Shown here piece by piece: positions 34,208 through 42,326 of a stretch of 44,038 bases of DNA. Where the stretch lies: contig CALMEE010000055.1 in assembly GCA_937862885.1 (NCBI GenBank), forward strand, positions 1 through 44,038, given 5' to 3'. This DNA is from an uncultured Planctomycetaceae bacterium. GTDB taxonomy: Bacteria; Planctomycetota; Planctomycetia; Pirellulales; Pirellulaceae. The notes under the pieces are model-generated. The model did not search any database. It was not told where the DNA came from and saw nothing but the letters and a program-made list of their open reading frames with translations. Position 1 is the stretch's first letter; every line of letters starts with the position of its first letter. A program made the position numbers and the translations under genes.

Positions 34208-34497
34208 AGGCAGACAATCTGCGCCCCATCTCGCGGTTTTTCGTGGAACTGACCCTACTTTGGGATGATTGCCATTTCAAGTTCATTCAACTCAATAGCC
34301 TTAATGCTCCGGTGGCGGATAAGCTAGAGATGTGCGGTTTGAGCACACTGCGCGCCGAAACAGCCAATAAACTCCTGGATACAATGCCAATCTCGCGAAA
34401 ATCCACCTCGAGCATCAATGGCATGTTTATTGCTTTCAGACCCATCGAAACAAAATATTCCTTTATCAACCAATCTTTCGATCGATAGGTCTCAAAG
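34208..34497. other. Divergent control region between nap and nrf genes
   Basis: About 290 bases (515 if the small ORF before napA is not real) separate the napA side from the divergent nrf operon. I looked for an FNR-type inverted repeat (TTGAT-N4-ATCAA) and for NarL-like heptamers in palindromic array and saw none. A plus-strand frame at 34156-34488 has no family resemblance and is probably not coding. Confidence 0.4.
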
Positions 34498-35211
34498 ATG
34501 GAAGCTCGACTCGCCACGTTGCCCTCGATGCGTCTGCGGATGCCTATTGCGTATTTAGTGGCACTGTTGGCAATGAGCGTTTCGACGGTCTTGAGTGCGT
34601 TGATCGTGGGATGCGATCGTTCGCGGGCCAGCGTCGAAACTCCCACGCGCGGGATGAACTTACAGCAAATAAATCGACTTTCTTCGGAAAATCCAGCGCG
34701 GGCTGAGCAACATCCGATCCAATATTCGACCCCTCGAACACCGCGTATCGAGACCGGACAGTTGGATATGCTAGGAAATCCGATCACAGTTTCCTGCGCA
34801 AGTTGCCACAGCAACTTTGTCGGGCGGACTCCGGTAGCGTCAGCCGATGAGTTGCGATCGTTTCATGTTGGGTTGAGTTTCCAACACGGGTCTTTGAGTG
34901 ATCCGTTGAGTTGCCTAACCTGTCATCATGCGGAAAACTATAACTTCCTTCGATTGGCGGACGGTCGACCACTGGAATTTCACGATTCGCGCAGATTGTG
35001 CGCTCAATGCCATGCGGCTAAAGATCGCGATTACGAACACGGCGCACATGGAGGGATGCTGGGTTACTGGGACCGGACACGAGGGATGCAAACTCGCAAG
35101 ACGTGCATCGATTGCCACGACCCGCATGCTCCACAATTTCCTCACATGCGACCGACGTTTAAACCATTCGATCGATTCTTGGAGTCGCCTCCGCGGCATG
35201 AACAACACTGA
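34498..35211 (+). CDS. Tetraheme cytochrome c lipoprotein of the nrf operon
   Basis: A 237-residue protein with a signal peptide ending in a lipobox (LIVGC, Cys39) and four CxxCH haem sites at about 100 (CASCH), 139 (CLTCH), 168 (CAQCH) and 203 (CIDCH). The last part (CIDCHDPHAPQFPHMRP) resembles small multihaem carriers of nitrite or sulfur respiration. It is the first gene of the plus-strand operon, 16 bases before the NrfC-like gene. In the NrfABCD systems of gammaproteobacteria a pentaheme NrfB does this carrier job; this protein is a plausible substitute but is not homologous by any motif I can name. The methionines at 1 and 11 are alternative starts. Confidence 0.82.
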   Translation: MEARLATLPSMRLRMPIAYLVALLAMSVSTVLSALIVGCDRSRASVETPTRGMNLQQINRLSSENPARAEQHPIQYSTPRTPRIETGQLDMLGNPITVSCASCHSNFVGRTPVASADELRSFHVGLSFQHGSLSDPLSCLTCHHAENYNFLRLADGRPLEFHDSRRLCAQCHAAKDRDYEHGAHGGMLGYWDRTRGMQTRKTCIDCHDPHAPQFPHMRPTFKPFDRFLESPPRHEQH

Positions 35212-35227
35212 TTAAGGAGCGCGCAGC

Positions 35228-36208
35228 GTGAACAACGAACAAGATCCCAAATCTCTGGAGCCCAGTGACTCGTCTCGGGCGCCAAAAGACGGAGTCAATC
35301 TGCCGATTTTAGGTCAAGTTTCTCGACGAACGGCGATCAAAGGCGCGGCCGCTGTAGCGGGAGCGACGGCGCTGGGAGTGGCCGCCTCACCGATGTTGAA
35401 AAAGACGCTGGAAATGAGCGCCGCCGAATTCATGCAACGTCACTTCAAAGAATTAACTGACGACGATAAGCAGCAAATCTTCGAACGTTTAGAAAATGAC
35501 GCTCGCCAACAATACGCTGCCGACGTGCAAATTGATGATCAACCGCCGATCCCCGGCGTACGTTTTGGCTATGCGATCAACCTGAGTCTGTGCAATGGCA
35601 ACGGCAAGTGCATGGAGGCATGCCATCTGGAAAACAACCACGACCGCGCGACTCACCAATCGTATATTCGAATATTTGAGATGCCAATCGGAACAACGGA
35701 TTTTGAACATGGCAGTACCAGTTATGATCACGAAGTTCCACAAAAGGACCATTACTACCTCCCAGTCCAATGTTTTCAATGCGACAACCCACCTTGCGTG
35801 AGCGTCTGTCCTGTCGAGGCGACTTGGCAAGAGTCGGATGGAATTGTCGTCGTCGATTACAACTGGTGTATTGGCTGTCGATATTGCATGGCGGCGTGCC
35901 CCTATCATGCGCGACGTTTTAACTGGGCTGAGCCGACAATCTCCGCTGAGGAAGTGAATCCGAATCAAGGTTATCTGTCGAATCGCATTCGTCCTCAGGG
36001 AGTCGTGGAGAAATGTCATTTTTGTTTGCACCGCACAAGGTTAGGTAAGTTGCCTGCCTGTTTGGAGGCATGTCCGACGGGTGCGAGAATTTTTGGTGAC
36101 TTGATGGATCCAGACTCAAATATTCGCTGGGTATTGGCCAATAAACGCTGCTTCACTATCAAGGAAGAATTAGGAACCAAGCCGATGATGTTTTATTTTT
36201 TCGATTAA
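35228..36208 (+). CDS. nrfC: NrfC-like 4x[4Fe-4S] ferredoxin subunit
   Basis: A 326-residue periplasmic iron-sulfur protein of the DmsB/NrfC/PsrB type. A twin-arginine signal (SRRTAIKGAAAVAGATALG, about 32-50) directs export. Cysteine groups for four cubane clusters are complete: CNGNGKCMEACHLEN, CFQCDNPPCVSVCPVEA, CIGCRYCMAACPYHARR and CHFCLHRTRLGKLPACLEACP, the last spaced wider as in the family. It passes electrons between the NrfD membrane subunit and a periplasmic carrier. Translation starts at a GTG (35228) eight bases after a strong AAGGAG site. It lies four bases before nrfD. The central region (about 60-105), between the signal and the first cluster, is longer than in NrfC. Confidence 0.9.
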   Translation: MNNEQDPKSLEPSDSSRAPKDGVNLPILGQVSRRTAIKGAAAVAGATALGVAASPMLKKTLEMSAAEFMQRHFKELTDDDKQQIFERLENDARQQYAADVQIDDQPPIPGVRFGYAINLSLCNGNGKCMEACHLENNHDRATHQSYIRIFEMPIGTTDFEHGSTSYDHEVPQKDHYYLPVQCFQCDNPPCVSVCPVEATWQESDGIVVVDYNWCIGCRYCMAACPYHARRFNWAEPTISAEEVNPNQGYLSNRIRPQGVVEKCHFCLHRTRLGKLPACLEACPTGARIFGDLMDPDSNIRWVLANKRCFTIKEELGTKPMMFYFFD

Positions 36209-36212
36209 ACAA

Positions 36213-37490
36213 ATGAAGGCGAACGAAATAACAAGCCAACCGCTGGGTGCGGCTGAAACTCGAAGTTATTGGGCCAGCTATCCGCGATTCCTCTGGCAGT
36301 CCTTGCGAGCAGCAACCGATGGGTCAGCTTGGTTCTATGGATGGATGACTCTGTTGACCGCAGTGGCGCTCGTCGGTGTCAACGGTTGGGCCCATCAGTT
36401 TTCCAACGGGATGATCGTCACTCACATGACCGATCACGTCAGTTGGGGATTATATATTGCCAATTTTACATTTGGCGTTGGGCTCGCTGCAGGGGGAGTC
36501 ATGATGGTGATCCCAGCCTATTTGTATCGCAATCGACACATGCACGACGTCGTCATTTTGGGCGAGTTGCTGGCGGTCGCGGCAATTGTCATTTGCACCT
36601 TGTTTATTGTTGTCGATCTTGGCCGCCCCGATCGATTCTGGCATATCATCCCGGGATTGGGACGATTCAATTGGCCGATCTCGATGTTGACTTGGGATGT
36701 GATTGTGTTGAATGGTTACCTCTTGCTCAATTTGCACATTTGCGGGTATCTGCTGTACACGAAGTTCCAAGGGCGAACGCCAAACAAATGGTGGGATATT
36801 CCCTTTGTGTTCTTGTCGATCGTGTGGGCTATTTCAATCCATACGGTCACCGCATTTTTGTACCAAGGGCTAGGTGGCCGACCGTTCTGGAACACGGCAT
36901 TGTTGGCTCCTCGGTTTTTGGCGTCAGCGTTTGTTTCTGGTCCCATCTTCTTGATTCTCACAATGTTGATACTTAAGAAGATCGCGGGGTTGCAGCTTCC
37001 TAGCCAAGCAATCAAGCTGTTAGTGCAAATCGTGCGGGTCACCATCCTGATTAATTTGCTCATGGTCGCCTCCGAGCTATTCACAGAGTTTTATACGGGA
37101 GCCGCTCACAGCGTGCATGCATACTATTTGTTTTTCGGGCTGCATGGGCACGCTGCTTTGGTCCCTTGGATCTGGACAGCAATCGTCCTAAACGTGTTCG
37201 CGGCGATCTTATTCTTGAATCGCTCCGCTTTGGAAAGTCCTGTCTGGTTGACAGCGGCTTGTTTAATGGGTCTGATCGGTATTTGGATTGAAAAAGGGAT
37301 GGGCTTGATCATCCCTGGTTTCGTACCCAGCACTCTTCATCAACTCGTTGAGTACACGCCCAGTCTTACAGAATGGCAGATCACTGCTGGCATTTGGGCG
37401 TTCGGGTTAATGGTATATTCGGTAGGTCTAAAAATTGCGATACCAATTTTTCGAACCGCTAGTCAAGACGAGCAAGACTTAGTTCAATAG
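36213..37490 (+). CDS. nrfD: NrfD/PsrC-family quinol-oxidising membrane subunit
   Basis: A 425-residue polytopic inner-membrane protein of the NrfD (polysulfide reductase PsrC) family, with about nine to ten hydrophobic helices. These subunits oxidise menaquinol and pass electrons to an NrfC-type iron-sulfur partner, here the immediately preceding gene, separated by only four bases. Recognisable segments include SWGLYIANFTFGVGLAAGGVM in the first third (residue roughly 75-95) and DLGRPDRFWHIIPGLGRFN, a family hallmark after the fourth helix. Helix-rich Trp/Gly patterns continue to the end. A frame running along most of it in another register (36269-36976) is a shadow. Confidence 0.92.
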   Translation: MKANEITSQPLGAAETRSYWASYPRFLWQSLRAATDGSAWFYGWMTLLTAVALVGVNGWAHQFSNGMIVTHMTDHVSWGLYIANFTFGVGLAAGGVMMVIPAYLYRNRHMHDVVILGELLAVAAIVICTLFIVVDLGRPDRFWHIIPGLGRFNWPISMLTWDVIVLNGYLLLNLHICGYLLYTKFQGRTPNKWWDIPFVFLSIVWAISIHTVTAFLYQGLGGRPFWNTALLAPRFLASAFVSGPIFLILTMLILKKIAGLQLPSQAIKLLVQIVRVTILINLLMVASELFTEFYTGAAHSVHAYYLFFGLHGHAALVPWIWTAIVLNVFAAILFLNRSALESPVWLTAACLMGLIGIWIEKGMGLIIPGFVPSTLHQLVEYTPSLTEWQITAGIWAFGLMVYSVGLKIAIPIFRTASQDEQDLVQ

Positions 37491-37543
37491 ATGACAAGAG
37501 TTGCATCAGCCAAGCTCATTATAACGGAAGTTGCGGGAATCCG

Positions 37544-38032
37544 ATGAATGAACCGTCCAACCCAGCCGCGAAAAAGCAAACGCTAACGCGTTGGTTGGCA
37601 TTTGCATCGGCTATGCTAATAGGCTCGACCGCAGGGCTGGGTGCCTTCACCTTTAATTATGGTGGCGGGACTTCCTATTTGTCGAACGACCCAGCCTCTT
37701 GTGCGAATTGCCACATCATGCAATCGCACTACGACTCCTGGCAGAACTCTAGCCACCGCAACGTCGCGACTTGCAACGACTGTCATTTACCTCACGATTT
37801 CATGGGCAAATGGTTCACGAAAGCAGACAACGGGCTTCTGCATTCTTGGGCATTCACCATGGGCAATTTCCATGAGCCAATCCAAATCAAACCTCGCAAT
37901 CGACGTGTGACTCAAAATGCATGTTTGTATTGTCACCAAGATTTTGTGCATGCGATGTTGCCAGTTCAGGAACAGGGTGACATGCTAAATTGCACTCATT
38001 GCCATTATTCCGTGGGCCACGCCCATCATTGA
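37544..38032 (+). CDS. nrfH: Cytochrome c nitrite reductase small subunit NrfH
   Basis: A 162-residue tetraheme quinol dehydrogenase of the NapC/NirT/NrfH family. An N-terminal anchor helix (about 15-38) is followed by haem sites CANCH (53-57), CNDCH (77-81), CLYCH (127-131) and CTHCH (150-154). Met59, two residues after the first haem His (CHIM), fits the unusual Met ligand described for NrfH. It oxidises menaquinol and hands electrons directly to NrfA in a stable complex. It lies 66 bases before nrfA and 53 after nrfD. Length and haem order are typical. The His-rich C-terminus (GHAHH) is a small oddity. Confidence 0.94.
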   Translation: MNEPSNPAAKKQTLTRWLAFASAMLIGSTAGLGAFTFNYGGGTSYLSNDPASCANCHIMQSHYDSWQNSSHRNVATCNDCHLPHDFMGKWFTKADNGLLHSWAFTMGNFHEPIQIKPRNRRVTQNACLYCHQDFVHAMLPVQEQGDMLNCTHCHYSVGHAHH

Positions 38033-38098
38033 TTTTGTTTTATTGTATTACCGATTCGTGTCCAAAATTTTACACTCGATGAACAGGTTAGAATCACC

Positions 38099-39697
38099 AT
38101 GACAGGACCAAATCAACGACAGGGAAGCTCCAAGTATCTGTTACTCAGCGTGATGTTGCTGTCGGCGATTGCTACGGCGGCAATTGCTTATCTGTTGGTG
38201 ACCATTTTCGAACACAAGCAAGATGCTAAACAGCCGTTTTTTCGCGTGGTTGAACTGAACGAAGTGAGCACCGACCCGACGTTGTGGGGACAGAACTTCC
38301 CACATCATTTCGATCAATACAAAAGCACAGCGGGGGATCGTTTTTACGGCGGCTCTTCGTCGCTTCCGGACAGCAAACTGGAACATTTTCCTTGGCTGAA
38401 ACGATTGTATGCGGGTTACGCGTTTAGCATCGACTACCGCGAGGCTCGCGGCCACGCCTATATGCTCTACGATCAAGTTGTGACCGAACGGGTTCACCAG
38501 CGGAAACAAGCGGGCGCCTGCCTGCATTGTCACTCGTCGCCGACGGTGTTGTATCGCAAGGCTGGCTTGGAAGCCATGGGCTTGCCCGCAGATGATGAAA
38601 CTCTGGCAAAAGAATTCAACATGGAAGCCGTGATCAAAGGTTTTGAAGTTCTTAGCCGCGAACCGTATCACACGGTTTTGGAGCGCCTGACTCAAGTGCC
38701 CGACGGAACCGCGCCGGAATCGTCTCAACCTGCTTTCGAAGCTCCTCCCGTCGAAGGTTTTGGCGGCGGCGAGGTGCCAGCCGGTCATTTTCAAATGAGC
38801 GAAGCGCACCCGGTGAGCTGCATCGATTGCCACGATCCCAAAACCAATCAACTGAGAATCACGCGGCCTGGCTTCATGCAAGGAATCGCGATCTTGGCCG
38901 AAAGCGATGACCCACTTCAGCACTTTCCCAGTATTGCCGCTTGGCGTCGCGGGACACGCTCGGAACCGTACGATCCCAACAAACTCGCCAGCCGCCACGA
39001 AATGCGAAGCTTCACGTGCGGCCAGTGTCACGTCGAATACTACTGCGCGACGGAAGACATCTTGGTCTTCCCCTGGGGGAATGGATTGAAACACGAAGAC
39101 CTAGAAAAATTTTGGGAAGATCGAAAGTTTCCAAACGGATCCGACTTCCTCGATTACAAACACGCTGAAACAGGTGCACCACTTTTTAAGGTGCAACATC
39201 CTGAATTTGAACTATGGAGTCAGGGAACGCATGCCCGAGCAGGCGTAAGTTGTGCCGACTGCCATATGCCGTATGAACGCGTGGGAGCGCAAAAGCTGAG
39301 TAACCACAACGTGCGCAGCCCCCTCGAAAATATTAACAATGCCTGTCAAACCTGTCATAACGTGCCCGAAAGCGACTTGATCGAGCGCGTCGAAACCATT
39401 CAATCGCGAACCGCTGATATGATGGAACGCGCTGCCCAAGCTATGACGGAAATGTTGGACACGATTCTCGAGTGCCAACAAGCGGGCGTGACGAACGAAC
39501 AATTGGCGGACGTCTTCGTCTTGCAGCGAAAGGCCATGTGGCGGCTGGACTATATCAGCAGCGAAAATTCTAAAGGCTTTCACGCTGCGCAAGAAGCAGC
39601 ACGCTGTTTGGCTGAATCGATCGACTACAGTCGTCAAGCTCAATCGCTCGCATTGCGACTCTTAGGCAAATTCAAATCGACGACTGAATCGGAATGA
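38099..39697 (+). CDS. nrfA: Pentaheme cytochrome c nitrite reductase NrfA, CXXCH active-site type
   Basis: A 532-residue periplasmic enzyme reducing nitrite to ammonium with six electrons. An uncleaved or signal helix (about 12-36) precedes five haem motifs at about 141, 241, 307, 385 and 416. The third site lies in CGQCHVEYY, the usual calcium/active-site stretch, and KVQHPEFE (364-371) keeps the Lys/Gln calcium-binding pattern. The first motif is CLHCH, whereas the best-studied NrfA enzymes have CXXCK there with lysine ligating the catalytic haem. The loop after HVEYY is also altered (CATEDILVFPW). The catalytic His segment (WSQGTHARAGVSCADCH) is present. It is the last gene of the nrf operon and follows nrfH closely. 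Confidence 0.95.
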   Translation: MTGPNQRQGSSKYLLLSVMLLSAIATAAIAYLLVTIFEHKQDAKQPFFRVVELNEVSTDPTLWGQNFPHHFDQYKSTAGDRFYGGSSSLPDSKLEHFPWLKRLYAGYAFSIDYREARGHAYMLYDQVVTERVHQRKQAGACLHCHSSPTVLYRKAGLEAMGLPADDETLAKEFNMEAVIKGFEVLSREPYHTVLERLTQVPDGTAPESSQPAFEAPPVEGFGGGEVPAGHFQMSEAHPVSCIDCHDPKTNQLRITRPGFMQGIAILAESDDPLQHFPSIAAWRRGTRSEPYDPNKLASRHEMRSFTCGQCHVEYYCATEDILVFPWGNGLKHEDLEKFWEDRKFPNGSDFLDYKHAETGAPLFKVQHPEFELWSQGTHARAGVSCADCHMPYERVGAQKLSNHNVRSPLENINNACQTCHNVPESDLIERVETIQSRTADMMERAAQAMTEMLDTILECQQAGVTNEQLADVFVLQRKAMWRLDYISSENSKGFHAAQEAARCLAESIDYSRQAQSLALRLLGKFKSTTESE

Positions 39698-39849
39698 ACC
39701 CCGATCAACATCAGTCATTTTCGTTGTTCGTTCGTTCCTGTCACCGATTCCAAGCAATATGCTTGTCGCGGCACAAGTCAGCGTGGCAGCCGGATAGCCA
39801 ACCGCACAAATGGTCGATTGCGGGTCAATATGAACGCAACATCTACGAT

Positions 39850-41613
39850 TTACCAACGATAGCCGAGCTGAACATAGAACAGGTCGGGATCAGCTCCCGG
39901 GCCTGTTTCCCGCAAGAAACGCCCCGCGAACAATCTGGAGTAGCCCACAAGTACATCCGTGTGAGCACTCACGTGAAAGTTCCACAACAGATCCAACTCA
40001 TGCCCGACTGTACGTCCGGCGGCTCCGGTGAGGTCGCGGCGAACTGGAATGCCTGCCGGGTTGTATAACGCATCAGCTGCGTTGGCCAATGTCAGAAAAT
40101 GGTACTGCGTGTTGAAAGTGATCCAGTTTCGTGGATAGAGAAATAAATGCAGGTTAACGTCATGTAAATTCTGGCGGCCAACAATATCCGCGAAGCCGTT
40201 GTAATAATGTCCAAACGGAAACAAGGGGTTAAAGGTATGGTAGTTACCCGCCGTCGGATCGCGGTCGCCGGAAGCCCAATCGTAATAGATCCACAACATG
40301 GGATTCCAGGTTGTGTTCTCGAAATGGTAACCATGCCCCGCAGTAACTGCGCCCGCCACAATGTCTTGATCCCCCCGATTGCCTAGCTGAAACATGAATT
40401 CGTAGTCATGATGCCAAGGCCCGTGACTGCCCAGGTTGCGAACACCGAACGTGTGCACGTTGAATGTGGGCACAGGGACGGTAAACTCGGGGCGTGGATC
40501 GCTATTTTTAAGAAACAAATAGTAATAGTCGATCGTGTGATTCTCGTCCGGCCGCCTCGTCATCCAAGCACCAACGAAATGTTGATTGCCATCTACGTCA
40601 TCGAAACTAGACGGATCGACTATTACCGGTTGAGTCCACCACAAGTCAATGTCCTGTTCCTTGCTGCGATTGAACAAACGCACGCCTTGAAAAGTTCGCC
40701 GAGTGTTTGCCCAATCCAATGTCGATACAAGCCGCTGAGAACCCATATTTAACTCTTGTCGGCCTAACCTCGTCCACCATTTTTGTCCATCGATTTCTAA
40801 GAACTGAAGATCAACAAAAGCGTTCAAGATATCGGTGCGATTGACGTCAATTGGCAGTGGAGGCAGATCGCCACCAAATCGATGGGCATCAATAAATTCA
40901 AAGTAAAATCTCGCGAAATCGCGATACGAAACGTCTGCATAGAGTCGTGTGCGAACCAGATCATAGTTTTGATCGACGCCGGTCAAGCGGGCGTTCGATT
41001 CGGCCATGTGCCGCCACCATAACGAGCCGCCCGAGGTAACCAACCAGTCACAACCAACAGGCTGCCGTTTGAGAATGTCGCTCCATCCCCAAGACTTTGT
41101 TGGATCGTCCAAAAAGCTCCAATTCACATCAAAGTACGAAGGTGCCATCAACCCGAACGGCGGATAGGGAAAGGGAGGCGGGGCGTCGCGACACGTCTCG
41201 CTCCAAACATCCCGGAATGAGTAATATCCCGGTCCGCTGGGAGGCACGCCGATGTTGCCGGTTTTTCCCGGAGTCTGCCGAACAGGCAAATCTTTCCAAA
41301 ACGCATCGATTCGCCGCGGAGGTTCTTGTTTCTCTTCAGAGGAACTCGACGATGCTTCGGTTCGCGGGGCTAACGAGGTCAACGATTGCTCAGCCGTCGC
41401 TCCCGCTTGGTTCGCTTGTTCATCGAAGTTTGTCGCACCAGGGCGGATCGAGTCGTCATCAAACCACTGATGCGGAACCCGTGCCGACGAAGCAGGGCTC
41501 ACCCAGTTATCAAAACCATGCTGGCTGGTTTGGCAATGGACCATTGCAGTCATGAACATTATGGCAGGAAATCCAGCAGAAATGCGTGCAAAAGTCCTCG
41601 TTCGTATTCTCAT
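39850..41613 (-). CDS. Outer-membrane channel of the alginate-export family
   Basis: A 587-residue protein with a signal peptide (about 1-28), a low-complexity Ser/Glu/Pro-rich region to about 120, then a beta-rich domain with alternating aromatic strands that matches the alginate-export (PF13372) porin family: HDYEFMFQLG, NPMLWIYYDWASGD, WITFNTQYHFL, DVLVGYSRLFAG. It ends in the aromatic C-terminal signature of outer-membrane barrels (YVQLGYRW). It is convergent with nrfA, with 152 bases between stops. Members of this family are common in planctomycetes near respiratory genes, and uptake of anions is one possibility; alginate export is unlikely here because no alginate genes are near. Substrate unknown. 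Confidence 0.85.
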   Translation of the reverse strand: MRIRTRTFARISAGFPAIMFMTAMVHCQTSQHGFDNWVSPASSARVPHQWFDDDSIRPGATNFDEQANQAGATAEQSLTSLAPRTEASSSSSEEKQEPPRRIDAFWKDLPVRQTPGKTGNIGVPPSGPGYYSFRDVWSETCRDAPPPFPYPPFGLMAPSYFDVNWSFLDDPTKSWGWSDILKRQPVGCDWLVTSGGSLWWRHMAESNARLTGVDQNYDLVRTRLYADVSYRDFARFYFEFIDAHRFGGDLPPLPIDVNRTDILNAFVDLQFLEIDGQKWWTRLGRQELNMGSQRLVSTLDWANTRRTFQGVRLFNRSKEQDIDLWWTQPVIVDPSSFDDVDGNQHFVGAWMTRRPDENHTIDYYYLFLKNSDPRPEFTVPVPTFNVHTFGVRNLGSHGPWHHDYEFMFQLGNRGDQDIVAGAVTAGHGYHFENTTWNPMLWIYYDWASGDRDPTAGNYHTFNPLFPFGHYYNGFADIVGRQNLHDVNLHLFLYPRNWITFNTQYHFLTLANAADALYNPAGIPVRRDLTGAAGRTVGHELDLLWNFHVSAHTDVLVGYSRLFAGRFLRETGPGADPDLFYVQLGYRW

Positions 41614-42326
41614 GTGCTACCTGGGCCAATCAGGAATCGATTCCTGTTAAGAAATGTTCTACACCGCACTTCCTTAAGCGCTTATTCACGAGCTTTTTTC
41701 GTTCGCAGCGGTCGAACTATCGCTGAAGCAACCTCGCTTGAGATGCGTTAGCGGTTTCGGCATTTACCAAAGTTACAATAGGCTGATGCCAGTCAACGGC
41801 GGACAAAAGTGTTATCGACTTCAATGAATTGGTCGAATAACTTGAAATTAATTGTGATTGGCCGTTTTCCAGTGGGTTAATGGGAAGATATTCCGCTTCG
41901 ATAATCTGCGTAAAACGACAAACGGCTTTCGGCCACTCTTACAACTTGGTTGTCGAAACTTGGCCATCGATTCGCCGGTTAACTCCATTCATGTAACAGT
42001 GTGGTTCACGTCGGCTGCCCGTCGCCGTCTCGACGGGCAGCCGCGGAGCAAAGCTAAAATCCGCTCACCATCGCCAGTTATCCCTTGCCGATGAACCAGA
42101 ACTTCAGCCGACAAATCGCGCTGACACCGATGCCAGTTGGATCTGAAGTATAGTAGACTAGTGGAAGTCGTTTTAAGGCGAAATACTACCGTTGCTTTAC
42201 GTCAATTACCGGTCGAATGTGAATCTCGCCCAGTAGTTGAAATTTTCCTGACTCGATGGTCAGGGGACGACTGTTTGAGGTCCGCAAATGGTCGCGGCAA
42301 CGAATTGGATCACAAGGGTCATTCCC
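41614..42326. other. Long intergenic region between the porin and the last gene
   Basis: These 713 bases separate two divergent genes. Short frames here (for example 41858-42094) have no family resemblance. The only clear element is the perfect hairpin at 42012-42043. Promoters for both flanking genes should be here, but none is obvious. Confidence 0.5.
42012..42043. repeat. Perfect 13-bp inverted repeat
   Basis: CGGCTGCCCGTCG (42012-42024) and CGACGGGCAGCCG (42031-42043) are exact reverse complements separated by CCGTCT. No U-tract follows on either strand, so it is not a typical intrinsic terminator. It may be a dispersed repeat element, a protein-binding site or an RNA stability hairpin. 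Confidence 0.6.

Noticed and set aside
34156..34488. 110-codon plus-strand frame before the nrf operon
   Set aside because: No motif, no ribosome-binding site, and it competes with the napA-coupled frame on the other strand.
33984..34497. Search for FNR or NarL boxes between nap and nrf
   Set aside because: No palindromic TTGAT/ATCAA pair or heptamer array was found by eye.
39850..41613. Alginate secretion as the porin's role
   Set aside because: The domain resembles the alginate-export family, but no alginate synthesis gene is near and the setting is nitrogen respiration.
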